64,000 nucleotides of DNA. It comes from an uncultured Collinsella sp. (GTDB lineage Bacteria; Actinomycetota; Coriobacteriia; Coriobacteriales; Coriobacteriaceae). The notes under the pieces are model-generated. The model ran no database searches, had not been told where the DNA came from, and saw only the letters and a program-made list of their open reading frames with translations. The first letter of the stretch is position 1. Each line of letters opens with the position of its first letter. Positions 43,541-52,490 of the stretch are shown here, piece by piece. The DNA is taken from NCBI GenBank assembly GCA_902494555.1, contig CABUTR010000002.1, positions 49,416 to 113,415 on the forward strand. Reading direction: 5' to 3'. The position numbers and the translations under genes were made by a program.

Positions 43541-43615
43541 TTTCGGTATCACGAACATACTTTCGATATCATAATACCATTAAATGATACCGAAAGTATG
43601 TTCGTGATACCGAAA
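43541..43615. promoter_or_regulatory. 75-bp palindromic operator of the fic gene
   Basis: Arms 43541-43572 and 43584-43615 are 32-bp inverted repeats with one mismatch. Each arm holds two copies of TTTCGRTATCA (22-bp spacing), so four half sites overlap the promoter and the left end overlaps the AAAGGAG ribosome site (43537-43543). Confidence 0.85.
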
Positions 43616-43670
43616 ACTGGAAACCATGGTTCATAACTGCTTGGAAAGTTCGGATTTGACTATCTTATTG

Positions 43671-43805
43671 TCTCGATCTGTAACAGTTAGACGGTTAAAA
43701 GTGGGCTACGTGTTACAGATTGAGATCTTTCAGCCCTGGTCGCCCGTTCGTCTAAATCTATAACAGTTAGGATTGAAAATCCCTGCTAGATGTTACAGAT
43801 CGAGA
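43671..43805. repeat. 55-nt hairpin array 2, two units
   Basis: Units 43671-43725 and 43751-43805, 80 bp apart, with arms TCTCGATCTGTAACA / TGTTACAGATTGAGA and TCTAAATCTATAACA / TGTTACAGATCGAGA. Confidence 0.92.
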
Positions 43806-43829
43806 CAAACGGCCTGCTCGGGCCGAGCC

Positions 43830-43878
43830 AAAAAATCGGCCGCATGCGAACCCGTGGAGGGATTCGTATGCGGCCGAC
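43830..43878 (-). terminator. Terminator of glycosidase module A
   Basis: On the minus strand GTCGGCCGCAT / ATGCGGCCGA with inner CGAA/TTCG pairing, followed by T6. Confidence 0.88.
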
Positions 43879-43897
43879 GGGTGGCATGCGGCTGAAA

Positions 43898-45319
43898 TTA
43901 GGCCATGAGCAGGCCGGTCTCCGCGACGTTCTTGTACCAGTACGCGCTCGCCTTGGGATAGCGCTTCTGGGTCTCAAAGTCGATGTAGAACAGGCCGTAA
44001 CGCTTGTTATAGCCGTTGGTCCAGGAGAACTGGTCCTGCAGCGACCACACAAAGTAACCGTCGACGTTTACGCCGCCGTCGATTGCCTTGAGGATCCATG
44101 CGAGATGCTGGCGCATGTAGTCGATACGAGGGGCGTCGTCGATAAAGCCGTCCTCGAAGTCGTCCTTATAGCCCATGCCGTTCTCGGTGATGTAGATCTT
44201 CTTGTAGTTGGGGTAATCGTTCTTAATGCGGAGCAGCAGGTCGTACAGGCCCTCGGGATAGATGATCCAGTCCCAATCGGTGGTGGGTATGCCTTCGCGC
44301 ACGCATGCCTCGCCTACGCCCTTGAGGAACCAGCGCGAGGAGCCCTTGTCGCCGGTGCCATTGTGGTTGATGTCGTTTTCGCCCTCGGCGGCACGCAGGA
44401 ACTGGCACTTGTAGGTGTTGACACCCAGGCAATCGTTGTAGGGGAGCGCGGCGGTCAGCGCGGCGATGTCCTCGTCGCGGACGTCGAGCTCGCCGCCGGC
44501 GATATGGGCCAGCTTGGTCGCAGCCTCCATGGTGTCGGCGGCATAGTGGCCGCGGAAGGTGGCGTCGAGTACCCAACGGTTGTTGATGACGTCGGCCATG
44601 CGAGCTGCCTCGCAGTCGGCGGCATTGTTGGGGTCGAGGGGATACTTGGGCTCCAGGTTCTGGACAATGCCGATCTCGCCCTCAAAGCCGCCCTTATGGA
44701 AGGCGACGACAGCCTTGGCGTGGGCCACCATCATGTTGTGCATGAGCTGGAAGGCCTTGTCCAGGCGATACTTCTCGCCGTGCGGCCAGTTGCCGACGAT
44801 AAAGCTGCCCTCGGCGGTCGCGGGAATCTCGTTAAAAGTAAACCAATGCTTGACCTCGGTGAACTCGGCAAAGCAGAACTTGGCGTACTCGACGAAGGCG
44901 TCGATGGTCGTGCGCGTCAGGAATCCCTCGCCGCCGTCCTGGTAGAAGGCCTCGGGCGTATCGAAGTGATCGAGCGTGACATAGGGGATAACGCCAGCTT
45001 TGTTGCAGGTGGCAAAGAGCTCGTGATAGAAGGCGACGCCCTCGGGGTTGATCTCGCCGGTGCCACTGGGGAAGATGCGGCTCCAAGCGATAGAGACGCG
45101 GATACCGTTGATGCCGAAGCGCTGGCACAGGTCGATATCGACCGGGTATTTGTTGTAGAAATCGCTTGCGGGGTCGGGGGAGAAGCGACCCTGAGCAGCC
45201 AGGAAATCGTCCCAGGGCACTTTGCCCTTGCCGTGCGTGCGGGTCTCGCCCTCAACCTGATAAGCGGCGGTGGCGCCGCCAAACACAAAGCCGTCGGGGA
45301 ACTGCATGGGGTTGGTCAT
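43898..45319 (-). CDS. lacG: 6-phospho-beta-galactosidase (GH1), module A
   Basis: 473 aa cytoplasmic glycosidase. Acid/base E164 in FTFNEI, nucleophile in IYITENGMG, and the phosphate-binding SWTNGYNKRYGLFY (S..K.Y) that separates phospho-glycosidases from plain GH1. DHFDTPEAFYQDGG and TDWDWIIYPEGLYDLLLRIK match LacG more than BglA. It hydrolyses lactose-6-P or related 6-P-beta-galactosides to galactose-6-P. AAAGGA precedes ATG 45319. Downstream of the EIIBC gene (45395), separated by a hairpin. Confidence 0.88.
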   Translation of the reverse strand: MTNPMQFPDGFVFGGATAAYQVEGETRTHGKGKVPWDDFLAAQGRFSPDPASDFYNKYPVDIDLCQRFGINGIRVSIAWSRIFPSGTGEINPEGVAFYHELFATCNKAGVIPYVTLDHFDTPEAFYQDGGEGFLTRTTIDAFVEYAKFCFAEFTEVKHWFTFNEIPATAEGSFIVGNWPHGEKYRLDKAFQLMHNMMVAHAKAVVAFHKGGFEGEIGIVQNLEPKYPLDPNNAADCEAARMADVINNRWVLDATFRGHYAADTMEAATKLAHIAGGELDVRDEDIAALTAALPYNDCLGVNTYKCQFLRAAEGENDINHNGTGDKGSSRWFLKGVGEACVREGIPTTDWDWIIYPEGLYDLLLRIKNDYPNYKKIYITENGMGYKDDFEDGFIDDAPRIDYMRQHLAWILKAIDGGVNVDGYFVWSLQDQFSWTNGYNKRYGLFYIDFETQKRYPKASAYWYKNVAETGLLMA

Positions 45320-45352
45320 GAGTCATCCTTTCTGTGGGATACGAATAGGGGG

Positions 45353-45381
45353 AGGTGCCCGAACTGGGGATCCGGGCACCT
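45353..45381 (-). other. Intercistronic hairpin, module A
   Basis: AGGTGCCCG / CGGGCACCT, perfect 9-bp arms with 11-nt loop, in the 75 bp between EIIBC and lacG. No T-tract: likely mRNA processing or stability. Confidence 0.7.
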
Positions 45382-45394
45382 ACAGAGGGAGGAA

Positions 45395-47173
45395 CTAGTC
45401 GAGGTTCTCGCGGAGCCATTTGATGGCGCCAGCGGGGTCGCGAGTAAGGTCGATATATTCCTTACCGCGGGGAGCGAGCAGCTTAATGCCCAGACGATCG
45501 GTGTCGGCCTTCATGTCGTTGTAGTAGCTACGAACCTGCGGGGCGAGCACGATGACGTCGTACTGATCCATGATGGCGGTGTGCTGGCCATAGGCACCTG
45601 CGGAGGAAGCGATGTTCTCTCCGGTCTGCGCGGCACCTTCCTTGATGGCGTTGGCAAGCATGGCAGAGGTGCCGGCGCCGGCGCACAGGACGAGGACCTT
45701 TAGACCGTCGACATCCTTCTTGGTGGATGCATCGGCAGCGGGCTCGGGCTGATCGGTGACAGGCTTGCTGTCAGTGGCAGCGGCGGTCGGCTCGACGGAA
45801 GCGGTAGTCTGCTCGACAGCGGGCGCAGAGGGCTTGGCGGCGATGGCAGCGGCGCCATCGGACTCGAGACCCAGCTCGGCGGCGCGCTCGGCCTCCTGGT
45901 CGCAGAGCAGCTTATCGTACGCCTTCAAGAACGGCAGATAGATGATGGCGTCCAGCAAGATGATGATTGCGACAAATACCAGAGCGATAAGCTGGAAGTT
46001 CGTGGTGATGAAGATGCCGATGGGGGCAGGGGTAGCCCAAGGCACCACGAAGGAGAAGCCGTTCATGCCCACGTTATCGATAAAGAACTTGGCAACACTC
46101 ACGTTGACGCAGCCGGCGGCAACAAAGGGGATGAGCATGTAGGGGTTAAGGATCATCGGCGCGCCAAAGAGCAGCGGCTCGTTGACGGCGAAGGCAACAG
46201 GAACAATCGAGGCCTTACCGACGGCCTTGAGCTGCTTGGACTTCATAAAGAGAATCAGCAGAAGCGGCACGATGAACGTGGCGCCGGTGCCGCCGAACTC
46301 ACCCACGAGCGACATGTTAAAGGTGAGGGAGTGGGCGGGGTGACCACCGGCCAGCAGAACCTGCAGGTTCTCGGCCTGGTTGGCAAGACGGATGGGGTCG
46401 ATGCCCGGCTGGACGATCGAGGGGCCGTGGACGCCGATGAACCAGAAGAACGCGGTGGCTGCCTGGATAAGGATAAGGCCAGGATAGGTTTCTGCAGCGG
46501 TAAAGAGCGGGGAGAGCAGCTTGATAAGCAGCTCGGAGAACGGAACGCCCATGAGGTTGCGCACGACGACATCGATGATGCCGCAGATGATGACGGCGCC
46601 GCCAAAGGGGATGATGTCACGGAAGTTCTGAGCGATGGCGCCCGGGACCTCCTTGGGCAGCTTAATGGTCAGATCGCGCGAGACGCAGAACTTATAGACC
46701 CACACGGTAATGAACGCGGCGATATAGGCCGAGAACAGACCGCGCGTACCCATGCTGGTGCAATCGAAGACCGAAAGTTCGGAGCCGTTGAACTTGGTGG
46801 TGAACTGCGTAACAGCGAGCAGCAGCATGCTGCACTGGGCGGCCACCATGGTGGAGCCGTCGTTGAGCACTTTGCCGGCGGGCATGCGACGGTTCATGGA
46901 AGCCGTAAAGTTCTTGGCAGTGGTGCCGGCAACCATGATGCCCATGACGCCCATGGTGAAGTTGTACAGCTTATTGCACCAGTCGATGAGCGGCTGGGGC
47001 AGCGTGATGCCAACTACGCCGGGAAGGGTGGCGATCAACAGAAAGATCGAAGAGGTGAGGACGATGGGCATGCACCCAAGGAATCCGTCCTTAATGGCCT
47101 GGAGGTAGATGTTCCTCGAGATCTTCTCAAAGAACGGCTGATGCTTTTCGAGCATCTTTACGATGGCGTCCAT
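45395..47173 (-). CDS. lacE: PTS lactose-family EIICB fusion, module A
   Basis: 592 aa. EIIC starts MDAIVKMLEKHQPFFEKIS; NEPLLFGAPMILNPYMLIPF is the signature; a Ser/Ala/Pro/Thr-rich linker (about 440-490) leads to EIIB with VLVLCAGAGTSAML (phospho-Cys). First gene of the unit with lacG, divergent from the LacI gene at 47435. Takes phosphate from a free EIIA. Lactose or another beta-galactoside is inferred from the downstream LacG. Confidence 0.9.
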   Translation of the reverse strand: MDAIVKMLEKHQPFFEKISRNIYLQAIKDGFLGCMPIVLTSSIFLLIATLPGVVGITLPQPLIDWCNKLYNFTMGVMGIMVAGTTAKNFTASMNRRMPAGKVLNDGSTMVAAQCSMLLLAVTQFTTKFNGSELSVFDCTSMGTRGLFSAYIAAFITVWVYKFCVSRDLTIKLPKEVPGAIAQNFRDIIPFGGAVIICGIIDVVVRNLMGVPFSELLIKLLSPLFTAAETYPGLILIQAATAFFWFIGVHGPSIVQPGIDPIRLANQAENLQVLLAGGHPAHSLTFNMSLVGEFGGTGATFIVPLLLILFMKSKQLKAVGKASIVPVAFAVNEPLLFGAPMILNPYMLIPFVAAGCVNVSVAKFFIDNVGMNGFSFVVPWATPAPIGIFITTNFQLIALVFVAIIILLDAIIYLPFLKAYDKLLCDQEAERAAELGLESDGAAAIAAKPSAPAVEQTTASVEPTAAATDSKPVTDQPEPAADASTKKDVDGLKVLVLCAGAGTSAMLANAIKEGAAQTGENIASSAGAYGQHTAIMDQYDVIVLAPQVRSYYNDMKADTDRLGIKLLAPRGKEYIDLTRDPAGAIKWLRENLD

Positions 47174-47276
47174 AGAGCTCCTTTGCTGCTCGATGCGCGA
47201 TGCATGTGGATGGAACTGGTCGTCGATGGATGGTCAGGACTGCCCGGAAACCTTCCTGCTTAAGGAAGGCATTGCG

Positions 47277-47297
47277 AAATGACAACGTAAGACATTT
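47277..47297. promoter_or_regulatory. Candidate LacI operator, module A
   Basis: AAATGACAACGTAAGACATTT, imperfect palindrome with an ACGT centre, in the divergent promoter region of module A. Confidence 0.5.
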
Positions 47298-47321
47298 TTG
47301 GAAGAGCAACAAGGATTTACA

Positions 47322-47352
47322 GGCGAACGGTCGATATTGTCCGATAAACGGC
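47322..47352 (+). promoter_or_regulatory. 21-bp-offset direct repeat, module A
   Basis: GGCGAACGGT (47322) and GATAAACGGC (47343), AACGG cores 21 bp apart, just upstream of TTGTCA (47357) and TATGCT (47378). Confidence 0.72.
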
Positions 47353-47434
47353 TGATTTGTCAGTCGGGCAGGTAGTGTATGCTAGAACGCAAAAAACAAG
47401 CGATTCAAAACCGACTGGAGAAGTAGTGGCAACG

Positions 47435-48436
47435 ATGGACAAGAAAAATGTCTCAATGAATGATGTGGCAGTTGCCGCGGGTGTTTCTCTCAAGACGGTG
47501 TCGCGCGTGATCAACGAGCCCGATAGCGTACGAGAGTCGACGCGCGATAGGGTCCATGCGGCCATGGATGAGCTTGGGTTCCGGGCGAACTTTGCCGCGC
47601 GTTCACTCAAGTTGGGCCGTTACGGGTGCATCGGCGTGGTGATGTTCCACTTGTCGGGCGGCGCCGTGGACATGATCGACGGTATCGCCGATGCCGCCGA
47701 AGAGCGAGGCTTTGCGCTCACGATGATCAAAAAGCGGGCGGGGGAGAAGATGACCCTTGCCGATGCGGCGCGCAGGATGTCGCAGCTGCCTGTTGATGGC
47801 ATGATCTTCAACCTGCGTCAGATGGTCGATGACTTTGATACCTTTGAGGCGCCGAAAGACCTCAAGACGGTGATTATTACGCCGATGGAGCATCCTACCT
47901 GCTCCACCGTCAGTGACGACCAAGAGGGCGGCGCGCGCATGGCGTGCGAGTACTTCTTGAATCACGGGCACAAGAACGTGTACTTCGTTTCTGGTAAAAA
48001 AGAGTCACTGTCGAGCCAGTGCCGTATGAAAGGTTGGCGAGCGGCACTCGAGGCGTGTGGCATTGAGCCGCCCGAGCCTCTGCAAGGCGATTGGAATGCG
48101 GATAGTGGCTATGCCGCGGGCCTTGTGCTTGCCGATAAACCCGATTGCACGGCGGTCCTCGCTGCTAACGACTGCATGGCAAACGGCGTGATGATGGCTC
48201 TACGTGACAAGGGGCTCAGTGTGCCCGACGACGTGTCCGTGATCGGCTTCGACGATGAGCTCTACAAGACGATTCCCAACTCGATTCTGACGTCGGTGAA
48301 GTTTCGCCACCGCGAGCTGGGCGTCCGTGCGCTTAACGAAGTCGTCGCCGGTCTGGAAGCCCCGAGCTCCAGAAGCCGTACGCTCGTCTCGGGCGTGCTG
48401 GTCGAGCGTTCCAGCGTAAAGGACCTGCGGGCGTAG
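47435..48436 (+). CDS. LacI-family repressor, module A
   Basis: 333 aa. HTH VSMNDVAVAAGVSLKTVSRV plus hinge-helix region (DELGFRANFAARSLKLG), then a periplasmic-binding-like effector domain. ATG 47435 gives spacing of 11 nt to GGAGAAG; GTG 47426 is too close. Divergent from EIIBC module A. Its effector may be a phosphorylated galactoside. Confidence 0.9.
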   Translation: MDKKNVSMNDVAVAAGVSLKTVSRVINEPDSVRESTRDRVHAAMDELGFRANFAARSLKLGRYGCIGVVMFHLSGGAVDMIDGIADAAEERGFALTMIKKRAGEKMTLADAARRMSQLPVDGMIFNLRQMVDDFDTFEAPKDLKTVIITPMEHPTCSTVSDDQEGGARMACEYFLNHGHKNVYFVSGKKESLSSQCRMKGWRAALEACGIEPPEPLQGDWNADSGYAAGLVLADKPDCTAVLAANDCMANGVMMALRDKGLSVPDDVSVIGFDDELYKTIPNSILTSVKFRHRELGVRALNEVVAGLEAPSSRSRTLVSGVLVERSSVKDLRA

Positions 48437-48454
48437 GCTTGCCCGGTTCGTTCA

Positions 48455-48669
48455 TCTCGATCTGTAACAGGTAGACGTCCAAAATCGGTTTTAGTGTTAC
48501 AGATTTAGACAATTCGGCCCGGCATATTCCGTTTGTCTCGACCTGTAACATCTAAGCGGTCAAAAGTGGTCTACATGTTACATATTGAGATTTTCGGCTT
48601 GGCCTGTGCGTTCATCTCGAACTGTAACAGCTAGGGCCGAAAAACTCGGCTAGATGTTACAGATTAAGA
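48455..48669. repeat. 55-nt hairpin array 3, three units
   Basis: Units 48455-48509, 48536-48590, 48615-48669 (81 and 79 bp apart). Spacers share CCGGCATATTCCGTTTG and GGCCTGTGCGTTCA with array 1. Confidence 0.92.
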
Positions 48670-48696
48670 TGAACAGGAGGACGGGTATGGTCTAAA

Positions 48697-48741
48697 CAAA
48701 ATGGCCCGCGCATCACACATCGATGCACGGGCCATTTTTTG
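48697..48741. terminator. Bidirectional terminator
   Basis: AATGGCCCG-GCATC / GATGC-CGGGCCATT with A-run left and T-run right; ends EIIBC-B (-). Confidence 0.88.
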
Positions 48742-48769
48742 TCTGCGAGCGGCAGGTAGCGTCAGCGTC

Positions 48770-50530
48770 TTATGCCTCGAGGTTTTCCTCGATCCAGTTG
48801 ACGGCACCCTTGGGATCCTTAGTGAGGTCGATGTACTGTTTGCCCTTGGGCGACAGCAGCGTGATGCCCAGACGGTCGGTGTCGGCCTTCATCTCGTTGT
48901 AATAGGTGCGAACCTGCGGAGCCAGAACGATGACGTTGTACTGGTCCATGATGGCGTAGTGGCTGCCGTAGGCACCGGCGTTGGCGGTAATGTCGATGCC
49001 CAGCTCGTCGGCGCCTTCCTTAAGCGCGTTGGCGAGCAGTGCAGAGGTGCCGGCGCCAGCGCACAGAACCAGAACCCTCAGATCCTTGCCCTTAAGGGCG
49101 GACGGAGCTGCGGAGGTCTCGGTGGCAGAAGCGGTCTCGACAACGGGAGCCTCAACGGCGGGGGCGGCAGCGGTCTTGACGGCCTTGGTCTCCTCGGCCT
49201 CTTCTTCGGCCAGGGTCTCGGCCTCCTGCTTGCACAGGACGTTGTCGTAGGCCTTGCAGAACGGGTAGTAGATCAAGAAGTCAACGACCAGCAGGACGAC
49301 AACCAGGACCAGAGAGATCGGCTGGAAGTTGGTGTCGATGAAGGTGCCGATCGGTCCGGGGAGTGCCCACGGCATGGCATAGATAAAGCCGTTCATGCCC
49401 AAAAAGTCGATGAAGAACTTACCAATGAGGACGTTGGCCACGGGGGCAAACAGGAACGGGATCAGGAAGTACGGGTTGAGGATGATGGGCGCGGCGAACA
49501 GCAGCGGCTCGTTGACGGCGAACATCACGGGCACGACAGAGGCTTTGCCGACGGCCTTGAGCTGCTTGGAGCGCATAAAGAGCAGGAAGATGATCGGGAC
49601 AATGAACGTGGCGCCGGTGCCGCCGAGCTCGCCGATGTAGTTACCGAAGTTCTCGGTCAGGGCAAGGGCGGGGTGACCGCCGGCCTGCAGCGTGGCGAGG
49701 TTGGTGGTGATGTTGCCAAACAGTGCGGCGTTGAGGGCAGGCTTAACGACCGAGGGGCCGTGGATGCCCATGAACCAGAACAGCGGAATCATGAACCAGA
49801 TGAGGGCGAGACCGGCGTAGGAATCGGCGGCGGCGAACAGCGGGCTTACCAGCGTGGAGATGACGTTGGCAAACGGGACGGCCAAGCAGGTGCGGCAGAT
49901 AACGTCGATGATGGCGACAAACAGGATGGAGAAGCTGAAGGCGAAGATGTCGCGGAAGTTCTGGGCGATGGCGCCGGGGACTTCTTTGGGCAGCTTGATG
50001 GTGATGTCGCGCTTAATGCAGAAGGCATAGATGTTGACCGTGGCAAATGCGGCGACAAAGGAGCTCAGCAGGCCCTTGGTGCCCATGTTGTCGGTAAAGA
50101 ACACCGAGACATCGGCGCCGTCGATTTTGGCACTCGTTTGGGTAACGGCCAAGATGAGCATGGCGCACATGGCGGCGACCATGGTGCTCGTGGCGTTGAT
50201 GGCCTTGCCTGCAGGCATGCGGCGGTTCTTGGAGCCGGTCAGAGCGCTTGCGGTGGTGCCGGCGACCATGATGCCCACGACACCCATCGTAAAGTTGTAA
50301 ACCTTGTTGCAGAAGTTCACGACGTCGACGTTCCACCAGTCGGGCAGCGTAAAGCCGCCGACCGTGGCGACAACGCCCGGCAGGGTCGAAATAAGCAGGA
50401 AGACAGAAGAAGACAGGATGATGGGCATTGCTGCCAAAAAGCCGTCTTTAATGGCCTGAAGGTAGATGTTCTTGGAGACCTTGTCGAAGTACGGCTGGCC
50501 TTTCTCCAAGAACTTAACGATCGATTCCAT
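48770..50530 (-). CDS. lacE: PTS lactose-family EIICB fusion, module B
   Basis: 586 aa with N-terminal MESIVKFLEKGQPYFDKVS. EIIC motifs GPSVVKPALNAAL and NEPLLFAAPIILNPYFLIPF; linker rich in Ala/Glu/Thr; EIIB VLVLCAGAGTSALLANAL. Last gene of the unit: the glycosidase gene (50707-52149) lies upstream, opposite in order to modules A and C. Confidence 0.9.
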   Translation of the reverse strand: MESIVKFLEKGQPYFDKVSKNIYLQAIKDGFLAAMPIILSSSVFLLISTLPGVVATVGGFTLPDWWNVDVVNFCNKVYNFTMGVVGIMVAGTTASALTGSKNRRMPAGKAINATSTMVAAMCAMLILAVTQTSAKIDGADVSVFFTDNMGTKGLLSSFVAAFATVNIYAFCIKRDITIKLPKEVPGAIAQNFRDIFAFSFSILFVAIIDVICRTCLAVPFANVISTLVSPLFAAADSYAGLALIWFMIPLFWFMGIHGPSVVKPALNAALFGNITTNLATLQAGGHPALALTENFGNYIGELGGTGATFIVPIIFLLFMRSKQLKAVGKASVVPVMFAVNEPLLFAAPIILNPYFLIPFLFAPVANVLIGKFFIDFLGMNGFIYAMPWALPGPIGTFIDTNFQPISLVLVVVLLVVDFLIYYPFCKAYDNVLCKQEAETLAEEEAEETKAVKTAAAPAVEAPVVETASATETSAAPSALKGKDLRVLVLCAGAGTSALLANALKEGADELGIDITANAGAYGSHYAIMDQYNVIVLAPQVRTYYNEMKADTDRLGITLLSPKGKQYIDLTKDPKGAVNWIEENLEA

Positions 50531-50637
50531 AGTTCACGCTCCTCTTTGCATGAAATCTTAATGGCATGGACGTTGAAAACCTATATGGTCTCCCGCTTGC
50601 TAAAAGCCCGGGTGCAGGCGGGGTCGGTCCCAGGGGG

Positions 50638-50687
50638 AGAGAGGGGAGCGGCTGGGTTTGTATCGCATAGGGCCGCTCCCTTCTCGG
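50638..50687 (-). other. Intercistronic hairpin, module B
   Basis: GGGAGCGGC / GCCGCTCCC (flanked by GAGA/TTCTC) in the 176 bp between lacG-B and EIIBC-B. No T-run. The rest of this gap holds nothing recognisable. Confidence 0.65.
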
Positions 50688-50706
50688 GGGAAAGCGAGGC
50701 GATGCG

Positions 50707-52149
50707 CTACTGCGCGTCCGCCATAGTGTCGGCGAGCTCCTTGTACCAGAGTGCCGACTGCTTGATGTAGCGTTTTTGCGTGTCGAAGTCGATGTAGAAC
50801 AGGCCGTAGCGCTTGTTATAGCCATTGGCCCACGAGAACTGGTCCTGCAGGCTCCAGATAAAGTAGCCCTGGACGTCGACGCCCTCGGCGCGCGCCTGGA
50901 GCACCTTCTCCATGTGCTGGTCGACAAAGTCGATGCGCTTGGGATCGGTGACGATGCCGTTTGCGTCGGGCTCGGGGTCCTTGTGGCCCAGGCCGTTTTC
51001 GGTGATATAGATGACGGGGAGGTTGGGATAGGTGGCGCTGATGTGCTTGAGCGTGTCGTAGAGGCCTTGCGGGTAGATGAGCCAATCCCAGTCGGTGGTG
51101 GGGATACCCGGCATATCGACCTGCTGCCCGACGCCCTTAAATTTAAAGCACGAGGTGCCCTTGTCGCCGGTGCCGTTAAAGCTGTTGGTGGACTCGCCAT
51201 CGTAGGCGGCGATAAACGCCGACTGATAGTAGTTGAGGCCGAACATATCGTTGCGGGGCGCCGCCTTGGCGAGCTCCTCCATGTCGCTGTCCTCAACCGT
51301 AAGTGTGGCGTTGTTGGCGCGCAGAATCTCGTTGATGAGTGAGAGGGTGCGCGCGGAGTAGTGGCCCAGGAAGGCGCCGTCCATGATGAAGTCGGTGTAG
51401 AAGGCGTTGTACAGGTCGGCGGCGTGCTGGTCGGCGGGCGAGTCGGTGGCAGGATATGCCGGCGTCAGGACGTTGACCATGCCAATGCGGCCGCCCAGGT
51501 GCTCGGTCTCGTCAAGATCCTTATACAGGTTGACGGCGCGGGCGTGGGCAACGAGCTCGTTGTGCTGGCTCTGGATGCCGCTCGTCACATCAAAGTGATG
51601 GTTGGGCGGGAAGTTGCCTTGGATGTATTGGGAGTGCGAGAGGCTGATGAGCTCGTTGATGGTGAACCAATTCTTGACCTCGCGGAACTCGCGGAAGCAG
51701 AACTCGGCATAGCGCACATAGGCGTCGACGGTCTTGCGGTTGAGCCAGTCGCCCTGGTTGAACAGGGCGGCGGGGGAGTCAAAGTGATGCAGGGACACAT
51801 AGGGCTCGACGCCATACTTTTTGCAGCAGGCGAACAACTCGTGGTAGTGCTTAACGCCCTCGGCGAGGGGCTCGGCATCGTCGCCGTTGGGGAAGATGCG
51901 GGTCCAGGCGATGGACACACGGATGGCGTTGAGTCCATGCTCGGCAGAAAGGCGGATATCCTCCTCGTAACGGTTGTAGAAATCACTGGCCGGGTCGGGC
52001 AAAAAGCGACCCTGGGCGACAAGGTAATCGTCCCACATGGTCTTACCCTTGCCTGCCACCTTCGTGGAACCTTCCGTTTGGTACGCGGCGGTTGCGGCGC
52101 CCCAAACAAAGCCCTTCGGCAGCTGCTGTACGCGGTTTAGCAAAGACAT
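50707..52149 (-). CDS. lacG: 6-phospho-beta-galactosidase (GH1), module B
   Basis: 480 aa from ATG 52149 (GAGGG with 9 nt spacing; ATG 52155 has only 3 nt). Acid/base in FTINEL, nucleophile in IYITENGLG, phosphate loop SWANGYNKRYGLFY. More divergent than copies A and C in its central region (SLSHSQYIQGNFPPNHHFDV). First gene of the unit, upstream of the PTS gene. Specificity may be a different phosphorylated disaccharide. Confidence 0.87.
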   Translation of the reverse strand: MSLLNRVQQLPKGFVWGAATAAYQTEGSTKVAGKGKTMWDDYLVAQGRFLPDPASDFYNRYEEDIRLSAEHGLNAIRVSIAWTRIFPNGDDAEPLAEGVKHYHELFACCKKYGVEPYVSLHHFDSPAALFNQGDWLNRKTVDAYVRYAEFCFREFREVKNWFTINELISLSHSQYIQGNFPPNHHFDVTSGIQSQHNELVAHARAVNLYKDLDETEHLGGRIGMVNVLTPAYPATDSPADQHAADLYNAFYTDFIMDGAFLGHYSARTLSLINEILRANNATLTVEDSDMEELAKAAPRNDMFGLNYYQSAFIAAYDGESTNSFNGTGDKGTSCFKFKGVGQQVDMPGIPTTDWDWLIYPQGLYDTLKHISATYPNLPVIYITENGLGHKDPEPDANGIVTDPKRIDFVDQHMEKVLQARAEGVDVQGYFIWSLQDQFSWANGYNKRYGLFYIDFDTQKRYIKQSALWYKELADTMADAQ

Positions 52150-52209
52150 ATGCATACACCCTCTCGTCTCGCTGTTCGATATTGTGCGTTTGCGCTCAGG
52201 AGGCTCCCT

Positions 52210-52250
52210 GGTTAGCGTTCAGCGGTGAAAAAGCCCGATAAACGCTAACC
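52210..52250. promoter_or_regulatory. Inverted repeat upstream of lacG-B
   Basis: GGTTAGCGTT / AACGCTAACC, perfect 10-bp arms with a 21-nt loop, 60 bp upstream of the lacG-B start. Confidence 0.65.
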
Positions 52251-52269
52251 TAAAATGATTAGAACCAAA

Positions 52270-52440
52270 ATGAGCACGTGAACATTTGACAATGAGCACG
52301 TTAACATCCGGTTGGGATGTATAGAAACAAAACAACTTCAAACAGCCGCGAACGGTTGTATTTGTTCGGTAAGCGGTTTTGATTGACAGAAGTTTTCATG
52401 TTGTGGTATATGGCTCGGATATCATGAGCACGTTATCAAT
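52270..52440. promoter_or_regulatory. Three LacI-type operators, module B
   Basis: ATGAGCACGTGAACATTT (52270), ATGAGCACGTTAACATCC (52292) and ATGAGCACGTTATCAAT (52424), all in the 341-bp divergent region. Two are adjacent, the third is 132 bp away, as for a looping repressor. Confidence 0.75.
52347..52412 (+). promoter_or_regulatory. 21-bp-offset direct repeat and promoter, module B
   Basis: CGCGAACGGT (about 52348) and GTAAGCGGT (52370), AACGG/AGCGG cores 21 bp apart, then TTGACA (52383) and TATATG (52407) with 18-bp spacing for the LacI-B gene. Confidence 0.7.
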
Positions 52441-52490
52441 GTATGTACGATGCGCCATGGGCGCGGGGAATAGTTGGGAAGCAGGTTAGC

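Larger units (their letters stand above)
43616..43897. other. Intergenic region with hairpin array 2 and a terminator
   Basis: Contains array 2 (43671-43805) and the terminator of the glycosidase gene (43830-43878). No gene seen. Confidence 0.7.
48437..48769. other. Intergenic region with hairpin array 3
   Basis: 333 bp between convergent LacI-A (+) and EIIBC-B (-), filled by array 3 (48455-48669) and the bidirectional terminator 48697-48741. Confidence 0.75.

Noticed and set aside
43790..45703. Plus-strand reading frame of 637 codons across lacG-A.
   Set aside because: Antisense to GH1 and PTS genes with catalytic motifs on the other strand; also the 48701-50770 and 53823-55253 frames.
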